Origin: Clostridia bacterium
GTDB lineage: Bacteria > Bacillota > Clostridia > Oscillospirales > Acutalibacteraceae
Length of the DNA: 64,000 nt
NCBI GenBank assembly: GCA_017432485.1
Contig: JAFRJB010000038.1
Span: forward strand, 1 to 64,000
Direction of reading: 5' to 3'
Positions within the stretch are counted from its first letter, which is position 1, and each line of letters begins with the position of its first letter. A program made the position numbers and the translations under genes. The notes below the pieces were generated by a model. It did no database searches. It was not told where the DNA came from and saw only the letters and a program-made list of their open reading frames with translations. Below, one piece after another: positions 27,012 to 34,858 of this stretch.

Positions 27012-28373
27012 TTACCCCGCAAAAATATCATTTAATTGGTGAATGGCTTTGTCGCCACTTTTGACTACCACAATTCTGTCACCTTGGTGGAAGGTGGAGT
27101 CACCGTTGGGGAATTCAATCATTCTGCCGTGGGTGATGGAAGCAATGAGCACTTCTTTTTTGAGTGTAATGTCTTTGAGCGGTTCATCACAGTGCTTGGT
27201 GTTTTCATCAACAATGAATTCAATCGCTTCGGCTTGCCCTTCCGCAATGGAATGCACGGTGATGGCGCTGCCGACCTGGTTTTGCATCGCGCGCACGTAG
27301 CGCACAATGGTGTTGCAGCTAAGCTCTTTCGGGCTGACAAGGCTGCCGACCGGCAGGTTGTCATAAATCTGTACGTGCTCGGCTCTGCCGAGTTTGGTAA
27401 TAACCTTAGGAATATTCAGGCTGCTGCCGTAAATGGAAATAACGGCATTTTGCTCGTCCATTCCTGTCATAGAAATAAGTGCATCGCAGGTTTCAATGCC
27501 TTCGCGCTCAAGCACATGCATGCTCGAAGCATCGCCGTGGATAATGGATACATTGTCAAAATGTTCCGCCAGTTCTTCACAGCGCGCCGCATCTTTTTCA
27601 ATAATTTTGACATTGAAGTTTTCTTTTTCCAGCAGGGTGGTCAGGTAGTAGCAAACTCTGCCGCCGCCGACAATAATGATATTTTTAATCTTTCTCTTAA
27701 TTAAACCGAGGTTCTTTAAAAGCGTATTTAAGTTTTCGGCAGAAGCGGTAACGTAGATGAGATCGTTTTCTTCAAAAACAAATTCACCGTCGGGTGTAAT
27801 GGCTTTGCCGTTTCTCAATGCCGTGCATACAATAACCTGGCAATGCGCAATTTGCGGCAGTTTATGAATGGGCTTGTCCTTGAGCGGGCTGTCTTCTGTT
27901 ACTTTGACACCGACAATCTCAATAAGCCCGTTGGCAAATTTCTCGCGCTTAATAAAGCCCGGGTATTTGAGCAGGCGGCTGATTTCTCTTGCCGCGTGGC
28001 GCTCGGGGTTTACGGTCAGCGAAAGCGCTAAAGGCTTGCGCAGGGCGTAGGTAGACTCCATATACTCCGGTGTGCGCAGGCGCGCAATGGTGTGAATGGA
28101 TTTATTCATATAGTGCGCTGTCATACAGCTGAGCAGATTGAGTTCATCCGAGCGGGTGGTTGCAATCAATAAGTCGGTATCGCCAATGCCTGCTTCTCTA
28201 AGTGTTTGAATGGAAGCACAGTTGCCTTCTACCGCCATAATATCAAATTCTTCAATCAGTTCGGTAGTAACGCGCAAGTCACTGTCGATAATGGTAATAT
28301 TATGCCCTTCGGCAGCTAATTTTTGTGTCAGCATAGCGCCGAGCTTGCCGCTACCTGCAATTACAATATTCAT
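27012..28373 (-). CDS. trkA: Trk system NAD-binding regulatory protein TrkA
   Basis: A 453-aa cytoplasmic gating subunit of the potassium channel. It is the duplicated two-repeat form: each half has a Rossmann nucleotide-binding RCK_N domain (MNIVIAGSGKLGAMLTQ at residue 1 and IIIVGGGRVCYYLTTLL near residue 230) followed by an RCK_C domain with ligand-binding folds. It precedes trkH with a clear AGGAGAAAG ribosome site. An inverted repeat lies 40-60 bases upstream. Confidence 0.95.
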   Translation of the reverse strand: MNIVIAGSGKLGAMLTQKLAAEGHNITIIDSDLRVTTELIEEFDIMAVEGNCASIQTLREAGIGDTDLLIATTRSDELNLLSCMTAHYMNKSIHTIARLRTPEYMESTYALRKPLALSLTVNPERHAAREISRLLKYPGFIKREKFANGLIEIVGVKVTEDSPLKDKPIHKLPQIAHCQVIVCTALRNGKAITPDGEFVFEENDLIYVTASAENLNTLLKNLGLIKRKIKNIIIVGGGRVCYYLTTLLEKENFNVKIIEKDAARCEELAEHFDNVSIIHGDASSMHVLEREGIETCDALISMTGMDEQNAVISIYGSSLNIPKVITKLGRAEHVQIYDNLPVGSLVSPKELSCNTIVRYVRAMQNQVGSAITVHSIAEGQAEAIEFIVDENTKHCDEPLKDITLKKEVLIASITHGRMIEFPNGDSTFHQGDRIVVVKSGDKAIHQLNDIFAG

Positions 28374-28410
28374 ATCTTTCTCCTAAAACAGAAAATACTA
28401 TAATAATCAG

Positions 28411-28434
28411 TTCTTATTATAATCATAATAAGAA
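28411..28434. promoter_or_regulatory. Inverted repeat upstream of trkA
   Basis: TTCTTATTAT (28411-28420) and ATAATAAGAA (28425-28434) flank AATC, a perfect 10-bp inverted repeat. It lies between the divergent trkA and dinB genes and is nearer trkA, so it could be an operator for the potassium genes. No bound regulator can be named. Confidence 0.4.
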
Positions 28435-28480
28435 AATTTGCAACCATTTTTTTCGCAGCAGCAAAAATTGTGAAAAAGCC

Positions 28481-28509
28481 TTTACTTTTTGGCGAAAATA
28501 TGTTAAGAT
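28481..28509 (+). promoter_or_regulatory. Sigma-A promoter of dinB
   Basis: TTTACT (28481-28486), 17 bases, TAAGAT (28504-28509). The predicted transcription start falls in or next to the LexA box, giving a very short leader. Confidence 0.6.
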
Positions 28510-28513
28510 TAAT

Positions 28514-28527
28514 CGAACAAATGTTCG
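28514..28527 (+). promoter_or_regulatory. LexA (SOS) box upstream of dinB
   Basis: CGAACAAATGTTCG is a perfect CGAAC-N4-GTTCG operator, only four bases after the -10 element. Its last base begins the GAGG ribosome binding site. It is the second SOS operator in the window. Confidence 0.88.
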
Positions 28528-28538
28528 AGGTATGAATA

Positions 28539-29762
28539 GTGAAAGACAGAGTCATTTTACATTGTGATTTGAATAATTTTTACGCTTCGGTAGAGCTGCT
28601 GGAAAGACCGGAACTGCGCGAAAAACCCGTTGCGGTGTGCGGCAGTGCAGAGGATCGCCACGGCATTGTGCTTGCCAAAAATGATGTAGCGAAAAAGATC
28701 GGTGTTAAAACTGCCGAAACCATTTTTCAGGCGCAGCAAAAGTGCCCGGACTTGGTGATACTCGATGCGCACTATAAAAAGTATATGCGCTACTCTAAAA
28801 TTGTGCGCAACATCCTTTACCGCTATACCGATATTTTAGAGCCTTTCGGACCCGACGAAAGCTGGATGGATGTGACAGGCAGTGTGCGCCTGTTCGGCAG
28901 CGGGGAAGAGATGGCGTACCAAATCAAAGAAACCATTAAAGCCGAAACGGGCTTGACAGTTTCTATCGGTGTCAGCTTCAACAAGGTTTTTGCAAAACTC
29001 GGTTCCGACTACAAAAAGCCCGATGCGATTACAGTGATTTCCGAAGATAATTTTAAAGAAAAGATTTATGATTTGAGCGCCGACAGTATGATTGGTGTGG
29101 GCAGGCATACCTATGAAAAACTCAAGCGCTTGGGTATTTACACCATAGGCGACTTGGCAGATTCCGATATACGCGCTCTGCGCAACGCAATCGGTGTTGT
29201 CGGTGAGAGGCTCCGGTATTACGCGATGGGGATGGATATGTCGCCGGTGATTGCGCAAAAGGATTTGCCGGAAGTCAAAAGCATCAGCCGTAGCACTACC
29301 ACCAAAAACGACTTGGAGACAGAGGCACAGGTGTGGAAAACATTTATTGTGTTAAGTGAAGACATTGCAAAGCAAATGATAGAGAATGATTTTTTGGCTT
29401 TTAAGCTGGCAGTGATGGTGCGCGACAACACACTGGTATGGGAAAGTTTTACCGAAAGTTTTCAGTCGCCATTGCGTTTTTCGGCTCAAATCGCTCAAAG
29501 GGCGATGGCGCTCTTTCGCGAAAACTATGATTGGAAAGCTCCGCTGCGTTCGGTCGGCATTGCCGTGAGCGAATTGGCGCATAGCGATGCACCGCTGCAG
29601 TTAAATTTTTACAGCGAAGAGGGGAGCGCTCCCGCTTCCGTATTGGATGAGCAGGTGATTAAAATCCGCGAAAAGTTCGGCAAAAATGCCATTCAAATCG
29701 CCTCGGTGGTCGACTGCTCGGCAAGCGATAATGTATATAAAAGCTTTTCACAGTGTGAATAA
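28539..29762 (+). CDS. dinB: DNA polymerase IV (Y-family translesion polymerase)
   Basis: A 407-aa error-prone polymerase that copies past damaged bases. The N-terminal HCDLNNFYASVE holds the first metal-binding Asp (Asp10). GPDESWMD holds the catalytic pair Asp106-Glu107, in the variant form common in Clostridia rather than SIDEAYLD. IGVSFNKVFAKLGSDYKKPD is the palm/finger link, the helix-hairpin-helix thumb follows (IGVGRHTYEKLKRLGI), and the C-terminal little-finger domain ends with a likely sliding-clamp motif QLNFY. The start is GTG 28539 after GAGG; an ATG at 28532 is out of frame. It is regulated by the SOS box just upstream. Confidence 0.95.
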   Translation: MKDRVILHCDLNNFYASVELLERPELREKPVAVCGSAEDRHGIVLAKNDVAKKIGVKTAETIFQAQQKCPDLVILDAHYKKYMRYSKIVRNILYRYTDILEPFGPDESWMDVTGSVRLFGSGEEMAYQIKETIKAETGLTVSIGVSFNKVFAKLGSDYKKPDAITVISEDNFKEKIYDLSADSMIGVGRHTYEKLKRLGIYTIGDLADSDIRALRNAIGVVGERLRYYAMGMDMSPVIAQKDLPEVKSISRSTTTKNDLETEAQVWKTFIVLSEDIAKQMIENDFLAFKLAVMVRDNTLVWESFTESFQSPLRFSAQIAQRAMALFRENYDWKAPLRSVGIAVSELAHSDAPLQLNFYSEEGSAPASVLDEQVIKIREKFGKNAIQIASVVDCSASDNVYKSFSQCE

Positions 29763-29859
29763 ATATCATTTTTAAACATATTCTTGCAAACAATGCTACA
29801 AGGAATGCAAAGTTTTGTTGGCTATTATGAACAAAATAATAAAGCTAAAGTTGAAATGA

Positions 29860-29888
29860 TTGACAATTATTTATTATAACTGTATAAT
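29860..29888 (+). promoter_or_regulatory. Perfect-consensus promoter of the sigma factor gene
   Basis: TTGACA (29860-29865), 17 bases, TATAAT (29883-29888), twelve of twelve consensus bases. Confidence 0.85.
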
Positions 29889-29910
29889 AAATATATTATA
29901 GGGGTACTCT

Positions 29911-30486
29911 ATGCGTTTGGATGTTACTGATTATCAACACATCAGCGAAGAAGCTTTAGCCGCTTTGGCAAAGGCAGGTGACAGCAAGGCTGCCAATGAA
30001 TTGGTTTCCCGCTTATACCTGTTAGTTTCTTTTGCTGCCGACCGCTACAGTGCGCTCGGCATCGAAAAAGCAGATTTAGTGCAAGAGGGAATGCTTGCTG
30101 TTCTCAATGCCATACGCGCCTATAAACCGGAGGCAAATGCCAAGTTTAAAACCTATGCTAATGCCTGTGTTTATAATCACTACAATTCTTTAGCCAGAAA
30201 AGTTTCTCAAAAGAAACAAATACCCCAAGATAAAATTACTGTTATTAATTATTTCGTTCAAGATCTGGCACCAAATCCCGAAGAGTCGGTTATCGAAAAG
30301 GAAAGGTTGGAGGAGATAACCGCTGCCTTGCGCGCAAGGCTTAGTGATTTTGAATATGAAATATTAAATAAATACCTCAGCGGGTACTCAGCCGCAGAGA
30401 TTGCCGAAACTCTCGGCATTACTGTAAAGCGCGTTTCCAATGCCCTTTACAGAATCAGGCAAAAGTTCCATTTCATTCTAAAATAA
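29911..30486 (+). CDS. RNA polymerase sigma factor, sigma-H-like
   Basis: A 191-aa sigma-70 family factor. Region 2 is seen as AGDSKAANELVSRLY then KADLVQEGMLAVLNAIRAYKP and FKTYANACVYNHYNSLARK. Region 4 is LSDFEYEILNKYLSGYSAAEIAETLGITVKRVSNALYRIRQK, a helix-turn-helix that reads the -35 element. The linker NPEESVIEKERLEE and the overall size resemble the transition-state factor sigma-H (Spo0H), which starts sporulation in Bacillus. It could instead be a paralogue, so no symbol is given. It has a perfect housekeeping promoter and an AGGGG ribosome site; a zinc-ribbon gene follows 76 bases later. Confidence 0.88.
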   Translation: MRLDVTDYQHISEEALAALAKAGDSKAANELVSRLYLLVSFAADRYSALGIEKADLVQEGMLAVLNAIRAYKPEANAKFKTYANACVYNHYNSLARKVSQKKQIPQDKITVINYFVQDLAPNPEESVIEKERLEEITAALRARLSDFEYEILNKYLSGYSAAEIAETLGITVKRVSNALYRIRQKFHFILK

Positions 30487-30562
30487 GCACCTATGCAGCT
30501 TGCTGCGGGGGTTTATCATATTATTTGGCAAAATGCCAGGAAGAAAAAAGCGAGGTAAAAAG

Positions 30563-30838
30563 ATGTACGAGGACAAAACACTTGTATGTAAAGAGTGTGG
30601 CAATGAATTCGTTTTTACTGCCGGTGAGCAGGAATTCTATGCCGAAAAGGGCTTTGTAAACGAGCCCCAAAGATGCAAGTCTTGTCGCGACGCACGGAAA
30701 CAGGCTATCAAAGCGGCAAGAACAATGTATGACGCTGTTTGTGCAAGCTGCGGTAAAGAGTGCCAGGTACCTTTCCAGCCGAAAGACGGCAGACCGGTCT
30801 ACTGCAGTGAATGCTTTGCAAAACAGTCAGAAGAATAA
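30563..30838 (+). CDS. Small zinc-ribbon protein (zf-trcl type)
   Basis: A 91-aa cytoplasmic protein with four CxxC pairs. The N-terminal half (LVCKECG, then RCKSC, with FVFTAGEQEFYAEKGFVNEP between) is the probable zinc-ribbon family PF13451 as I recall it. The second half has VCASCGKEC and YCSECF and forms another ribbon. Nucleic-acid or protein binding is likely; function is unknown. ATG 30563 follows GAGG; an open frame from 30500 adds a basic stretch without a ribosome site. It probably shares the sigma factor transcript and ends before a UUCG terminator. Confidence 0.85.
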   Translation: MYEDKTLVCKECGNEFVFTAGEQEFYAEKGFVNEPQRCKSCRDARKQAIKAARTMYDAVCASCGKECQVPFQPKDGRPVYCSECFAKQSEE

Positions 30839-30934
30839 TTTTATTGCTTACGCCTAAGGGTTATCGGCAAAAAACTCTACCTTGCTTAGTACAAGGGTTA
30901 TCCTTACAAAACAGTATAAAATTTTTCTTAAAAT

Positions 30935-30964
30935 GTGCTAATCTTCGGATTGGCACTTTTTTTG
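30935..30964 (+). terminator. UUCG-loop intrinsic terminator
   Basis: GTGCTAATC-TTCG-GATTGGCAC (one G-U pair) followed by seven T. The stable UUCG tetraloop and T-run make this a classic terminator for the sigma factor/zinc-ribbon transcript. Confidence 0.88.
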
Positions 30965-31024
30965 TTTAGCACAAATTTAAGAAAAAACAGTAAAAGATTT
31001 TTAACAATATATTTATAAATAATC

Positions 31025-31053
31025 TATACAAAACGCGCAAAATATAGTATAAT
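31025..31053 (+). promoter_or_regulatory. Promoter of rmuC
   Basis: TATACA (31025-31030), 17 bases, TATAAT (31048-31053), 62 bases upstream of the rmuC start. Confidence 0.6.
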
Positions 31054-31115
31054 TAATATGAATAAATCTATATTGCCGGTTTTTGGCAAATAGCACTTAT
31101 TGAACAGGAGAAATA

Positions 31116-32375
31116 ATGGAAAATTCTTTACTGATTATTATTTTACTTGCCGTAATTTTGGTTTTACTGCTGGCAATACTCATAAAAGTGTTTAGTAACA
31201 AATCAAATGCCAATGAGATTTCCGCGCTGTCTGCGCAGGTCAAATCTATGGACGAGCGCATGGGCGCCGAATTCGGGAGAAATCGCCAGGAAATGGCAGC
31301 GGCGCAACGCCAGATGAGCGAAACAACGGCAGAGAAAATGCAGCTGATGAGCGAGCAAATCAACCGCTTGACCATCTCCAATATGGAGCAGCAAAGTAAA
31401 ATCAACGAAACAGTTTCCACCAAATTAGACCAACTGCAAAAAAGTAACGAGCAAAAGCTTGAAAAAATGCGCGAAACAGTCGATGAAAAGCTTTCCAAAA
31501 CCATTAATGCGCGCTTAGATACATCCTTTAAGCAGGTTTCGGAGCAGTTAGAAAATGTCTACAAATCTTTAGGCGAAGTCAAAACGCTTTCCAGCGGGGT
31601 GACAGATAACATTTCTGCGCTCAACCGCGTTTTGACCAATGTCAAAGCCAGAGGCACCTGGGCTGAGGTACAGCTGGGCAACATTCTCGACCAAACCATT
31701 CCCGGAATGTATGAAACCAATATCGAAACCGTGCGCGGCAGCGGCGAACGCGTGGAATTTGCGGTTAAAGTTCCCGCTGAGGATGATACAATTACTTACT
31801 TGCCGCTTGACTCCAAGTTTCCGCTTGAAGACTATGTGCGCCTGATGGATGCGACCGAAAGCGGTGTGAAAGAAGAAATAGAAGCGGCGCGCAAACAGTT
31901 GGAGCGCAGTGTAGTTGTGCAGGCAAAAGCAGTTACCAAATATATTAATGTGCCGCAGACAACGCCATTTGCCATCTTATATCTTGCGACGGAAGGGTTA
32001 TACGCAGAAATCGCATCTTCTCGCACCGGTTTAGTGGAGAAGTTACAGACAAAATATAAAATTATGGTTGCAGGGCCGAGCACCATTACCGCTTTACTTA
32101 ATTCGATGGCGATGGGCTTTAAGACCATAGCAATTAATAAGAAGGCGGATGAAATTGCGCACTCACTGGCAGCGGCAAAGACACAATACGGCAAATTCTC
32201 CGAAATTTTAGATGTTGCTTTAAAGCGCATTGAAGATGCCGGCAAGAAGGTCGGTGAAGCGCGCAAGCGTAACGACATCATTCAAAAGAAACTTAAAAAG
32301 TTTGAAGATTTGGAAGACACGGAAGCCGATTCCGTTCTGGAGTTGGAAGGCTCAGCCGGTGACGAGGAGGCTTAA
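31116..32375 (+). CDS. rmuC: DNA recombination protein RmuC
   Basis: A 419-aa protein of the RmuC family, which limits DNA inversion and rearrangement in E. coli and has a PD-(D/E)XK nuclease-like core (family knowledge). Residues about 5-25 form an N-terminal membrane helix, residues 30-160 a long coiled coil rich in Gln, Glu and Lys, and residues 170-360 the conserved RmuC core with RGTWAEVQLGNILDQ, LPLDSKFPLEDY and VAGPSTITALLNS. The tail is acidic. It starts after AGGAGAAAT. The GH3 gene begins three bases after its stop, so they are cotranscribed. Confidence 0.94.
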   Translation: MENSLLIIILLAVILVLLLAILIKVFSNKSNANEISALSAQVKSMDERMGAEFGRNRQEMAAAQRQMSETTAEKMQLMSEQINRLTISNMEQQSKINETVSTKLDQLQKSNEQKLEKMRETVDEKLSKTINARLDTSFKQVSEQLENVYKSLGEVKTLSSGVTDNISALNRVLTNVKARGTWAEVQLGNILDQTIPGMYETNIETVRGSGERVEFAVKVPAEDDTITYLPLDSKFPLEDYVRLMDATESGVKEEIEAARKQLERSVVVQAKAVTKYINVPQTTPFAILYLATEGLYAEIASSRTGLVEKLQTKYKIMVAGPSTITALLNSMAMGFKTIAINKKADEIAHSLAAAKTQYGKFSEILDVALKRIEDAGKKVGEARKRNDIIQKKLKKFEDLEDTEADSVLELEGSAGDEEA

Positions 32376-32378
32376 TGC

Positions 32379-34823
32379 ATGCAGTATGAAGCAATTATTT
32401 CACAATTAAGCTTGGAGCAAAAGGCTTCTCTTTGCTCCGGTAAAGATTTTTGGTATACCAAGGGCATTGAAAATGCCGGTTTGCCGGAAATTATGATGAC
32501 TGACGGTCCTCACGGTGTGCGCAAGCAGCCCGGCGGCGATAACGCCGGTATCGGCGGCAGCATCCCGGCAACCTGTTTCCCGCCGGCGTGTACCACTGCG
32601 GCTTCGTGGGATAAAAGTATGCTTTACCGCATGGGGCAGGCGCTTGGCGAAGAAGCGGCGCAAGAGAAAGTCAGTGTTCTCTTGGGGCCGGGTGTCAACA
32701 TTAAGCGCAACCCGCTGTGCGGCAGAAATTTTGAGTATTATTCCGAGGATCCGTACCTTACCGGTAAATTAGCGGCGAGCTTTATAAAAGGTATTCAGTC
32801 CAACGGTACCGGTGCCTGTATTAAGCACTTTGCGGCAAATAACCAGGAAACCCGGCGGCAGACCATTAGCAGTGTGGTCGATGAGAGAACACTCAGAGAA
32901 ATCTATTTAACTGCATTTGAAATTGCTATCAAAGAAGCTGACCCCTGCGCGGTGATGAATGCCTATAATCAGCTAAACGGCACATTTTGTTCCGAAAACG
33001 GTTATCTTCTCAGTAAGGTATTGCGCCGCGACTGGGGCTATACCGGTATGGTGATGACCGATTGGGGTGCGGAAAATGACCGCATCGCCGGCTTAAAAGC
33101 GGGTGGCAATTTGGAAATGCCTTATTCAAGCGGAATTAATGATGAAAAAATTGTGGAAGCGGTGCAAAACGGCACATTGGATGAAAAAGTGCTCGATGCC
33201 AATGTGGACAGGGTGATTGACTTTATTTTAAAAGCCAAAAAGCACCTGGAGAAAAACTGTTTCTATGATAAACAAAAGCACCATGATTTGGCGCGCAGTA
33301 TGGCGGCAAATTCCTATGTGCTGCTCAAAAATGATGCGGATATTTTACCGATACAAAAGGGTGAAAAAGTTGCTGTTATCGGTGAAATGGCGCGCAAGCC
33401 GCGTTTTCAGGGCGCGGGCAGTTCTTTCATTGAGCCGACAAAGCTTGACAATGCGCTGGATATATTTAAAGAAGAATACGGGTTTGAACCGAAATTTGCG
33501 CCCGGCTACAGTTGCGAAACAGATATAATTGATGAAGCTTTACTCAATGAAGCGGTGGAACTTGCCGCGAAAGACCCGGAGCGCAAGATTTTACTCTTTA
33601 TCGGCTTAACGGATATTTATGAGGCGGAAGCTTTTGACAGAGAGCATATGCGCTTACCTGACAATCAGCTTACATTGGCTCAAAAAGTTTGTGCCGTGAA
33701 TGAAAATGTGATTGTAATTTTGCACTGCGGTTCTCCTGTCGAACTGCCGTTTGCCGAAAAAACCAAAGGCATTTTGTGCGCGTATCTCGGCGGTCAGGCA
33801 GGCGCGGGGGCTGTGCTTGATGTGCTCTACGGCAAGGAAAACCCGAGCGGCAAGCTGCCCGAAACCTTCCCGCTGCACTACGAAGATGTGCCTTCGGCTA
33901 AGTATTTTCCGGAAGGTCCGTTGACTGTAGAATATAGAGAAAGCATTTTTGTGGGCTACCGTTACTTTGACACAGTCGAAAAGCCGGTGCTGTTCCCGTT
34001 CGGTTTCGGGCTGTCTTATACCGACTTTGCATTCTCCGACTTAAAGCTTTCGAGTGAAAATATTCGCGATGATGACGAGCTGACTGTCACTTTCAAAGTC
34101 AAAAATGTCGGTGAAAGAGACGGCGCGGAAGTCTGCCAGCTCTATGTCGGTATGGATGGCGGCAGGCTCTTTAGAGCAAAAAAAGAGTTAAAAGAATTCA
34201 CAAAAATCTACCTCAAAGCAGGGGAAGAAAAGGAAATTCGCTTTGTGTTGGATAAGCGCGCTTTTGCCTATTACAATATCGACAGCCGCTCGTTTGAAGT
34301 GGAAACCGGCAGGTACCAAATCTATGTCGGTAACGCGAGCAACTGTTTGCCGCTGACAAAGCAGCTGCGCGTGACCAATACTACCGGCAATGCTGTACCC
34401 GACTACAGTGAAGCGGCGCCGCATTACTACAGCGCCGAAGTCGAGAAGATAGAAGAAGCCGAATTTGAAGCGCTTTACGGTGCGCCGCTGCCTTCCAAAG
34501 AAAGAGACCCGGATTACAAACCCGATTTAAACTGTTCTTTCTTGGATTTGCAGGAAACGAGAGGCGGCAGAGCAGTGACGAAAATTGTTACCGCGGCAGC
34601 CGGTAAAGTTGTCGGCGGTACGAAAGCCAACAAAAAAATGACAGTGCAAATGATGCTCTCTTCACCGCTGCGCGCTACGGCACTGATGAGCGGCGGGTTG
34701 ATGAGTATGCAGATGGCAGAAGATATTCTGCAGATGACCACCGGGCATTTTTGGCGCGGATTGGGCAAATTACTTGTGCACTTTATCAATCGACCAAAAA
34801 CAAAAAATAGTGTAAAATTTTAA
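32379..34823 (+). CDS. Glycoside hydrolase family 3 beta-glucosidase-like enzyme
   Basis: An 814-aa cytoplasmic glycosidase (no signal peptide). The order is an N-terminal TIM barrel with KHFAANNQETRR and the nucleophile Asp228 in VMTDWGAEN, a GH3 alpha/beta sandwich, and a fibronectin III-like domain. The last 110 or so residues form an extra segment, part of it helical and Met-rich (MLSSPLRATALMSGGLMSMQMAED), found in a subset of Clostridia GH3 enzymes. Beta-glucosidase is most likely, but xylosidase or glucosaminidase activity cannot be excluded. It follows rmuC by three bases with GAGGAGG inside the rmuC end as ribosome site. Confidence 0.93.
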   Translation: MQYEAIISQLSLEQKASLCSGKDFWYTKGIENAGLPEIMMTDGPHGVRKQPGGDNAGIGGSIPATCFPPACTTAASWDKSMLYRMGQALGEEAAQEKVSVLLGPGVNIKRNPLCGRNFEYYSEDPYLTGKLAASFIKGIQSNGTGACIKHFAANNQETRRQTISSVVDERTLREIYLTAFEIAIKEADPCAVMNAYNQLNGTFCSENGYLLSKVLRRDWGYTGMVMTDWGAENDRIAGLKAGGNLEMPYSSGINDEKIVEAVQNGTLDEKVLDANVDRVIDFILKAKKHLEKNCFYDKQKHHDLARSMAANSYVLLKNDADILPIQKGEKVAVIGEMARKPRFQGAGSSFIEPTKLDNALDIFKEEYGFEPKFAPGYSCETDIIDEALLNEAVELAAKDPERKILLFIGLTDIYEAEAFDREHMRLPDNQLTLAQKVCAVNENVIVILHCGSPVELPFAEKTKGILCAYLGGQAGAGAVLDVLYGKENPSGKLPETFPLHYEDVPSAKYFPEGPLTVEYRESIFVGYRYFDTVEKPVLFPFGFGLSYTDFAFSDLKLSSENIRDDDELTVTFKVKNVGERDGAEVCQLYVGMDGGRLFRAKKELKEFTKIYLKAGEEKEIRFVLDKRAFAYYNIDSRSFEVETGRYQIYVGNASNCLPLTKQLRVTNTTGNAVPDYSEAAPHYYSAEVEKIEEAEFEALYGAPLPSKERDPDYKPDLNCSFLDLQETRGGRAVTKIVTAAAGKVVGGTKANKKMTVQMMLSSPLRATALMSGGLMSMQMAEDILQMTTGHFWRGLGKLLVHFINRPKTKNSVKF
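34790..34818 (+). promoter_or_regulatory. Weak candidate promoter of the beta-helix gene
   Basis: TCGACC (34790-34795), 17 bases, TAAAAT (34813-34818), overlapping the end of the GH3 gene. The -35 matches four of six bases. Read-through from GH3 is equally possible since no terminator lies between. Confidence 0.3.
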
Positions 34824-34858
34824 TTGGATTATTTTATAAACATTAAGGAGCTGTTACT

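Noticed and set aside
31058..31093. 11-codon leader peptide before rmuC
   Set aside because: The ATG lies five bases after the -10 hexamer with no ribosome site; most likely chance.
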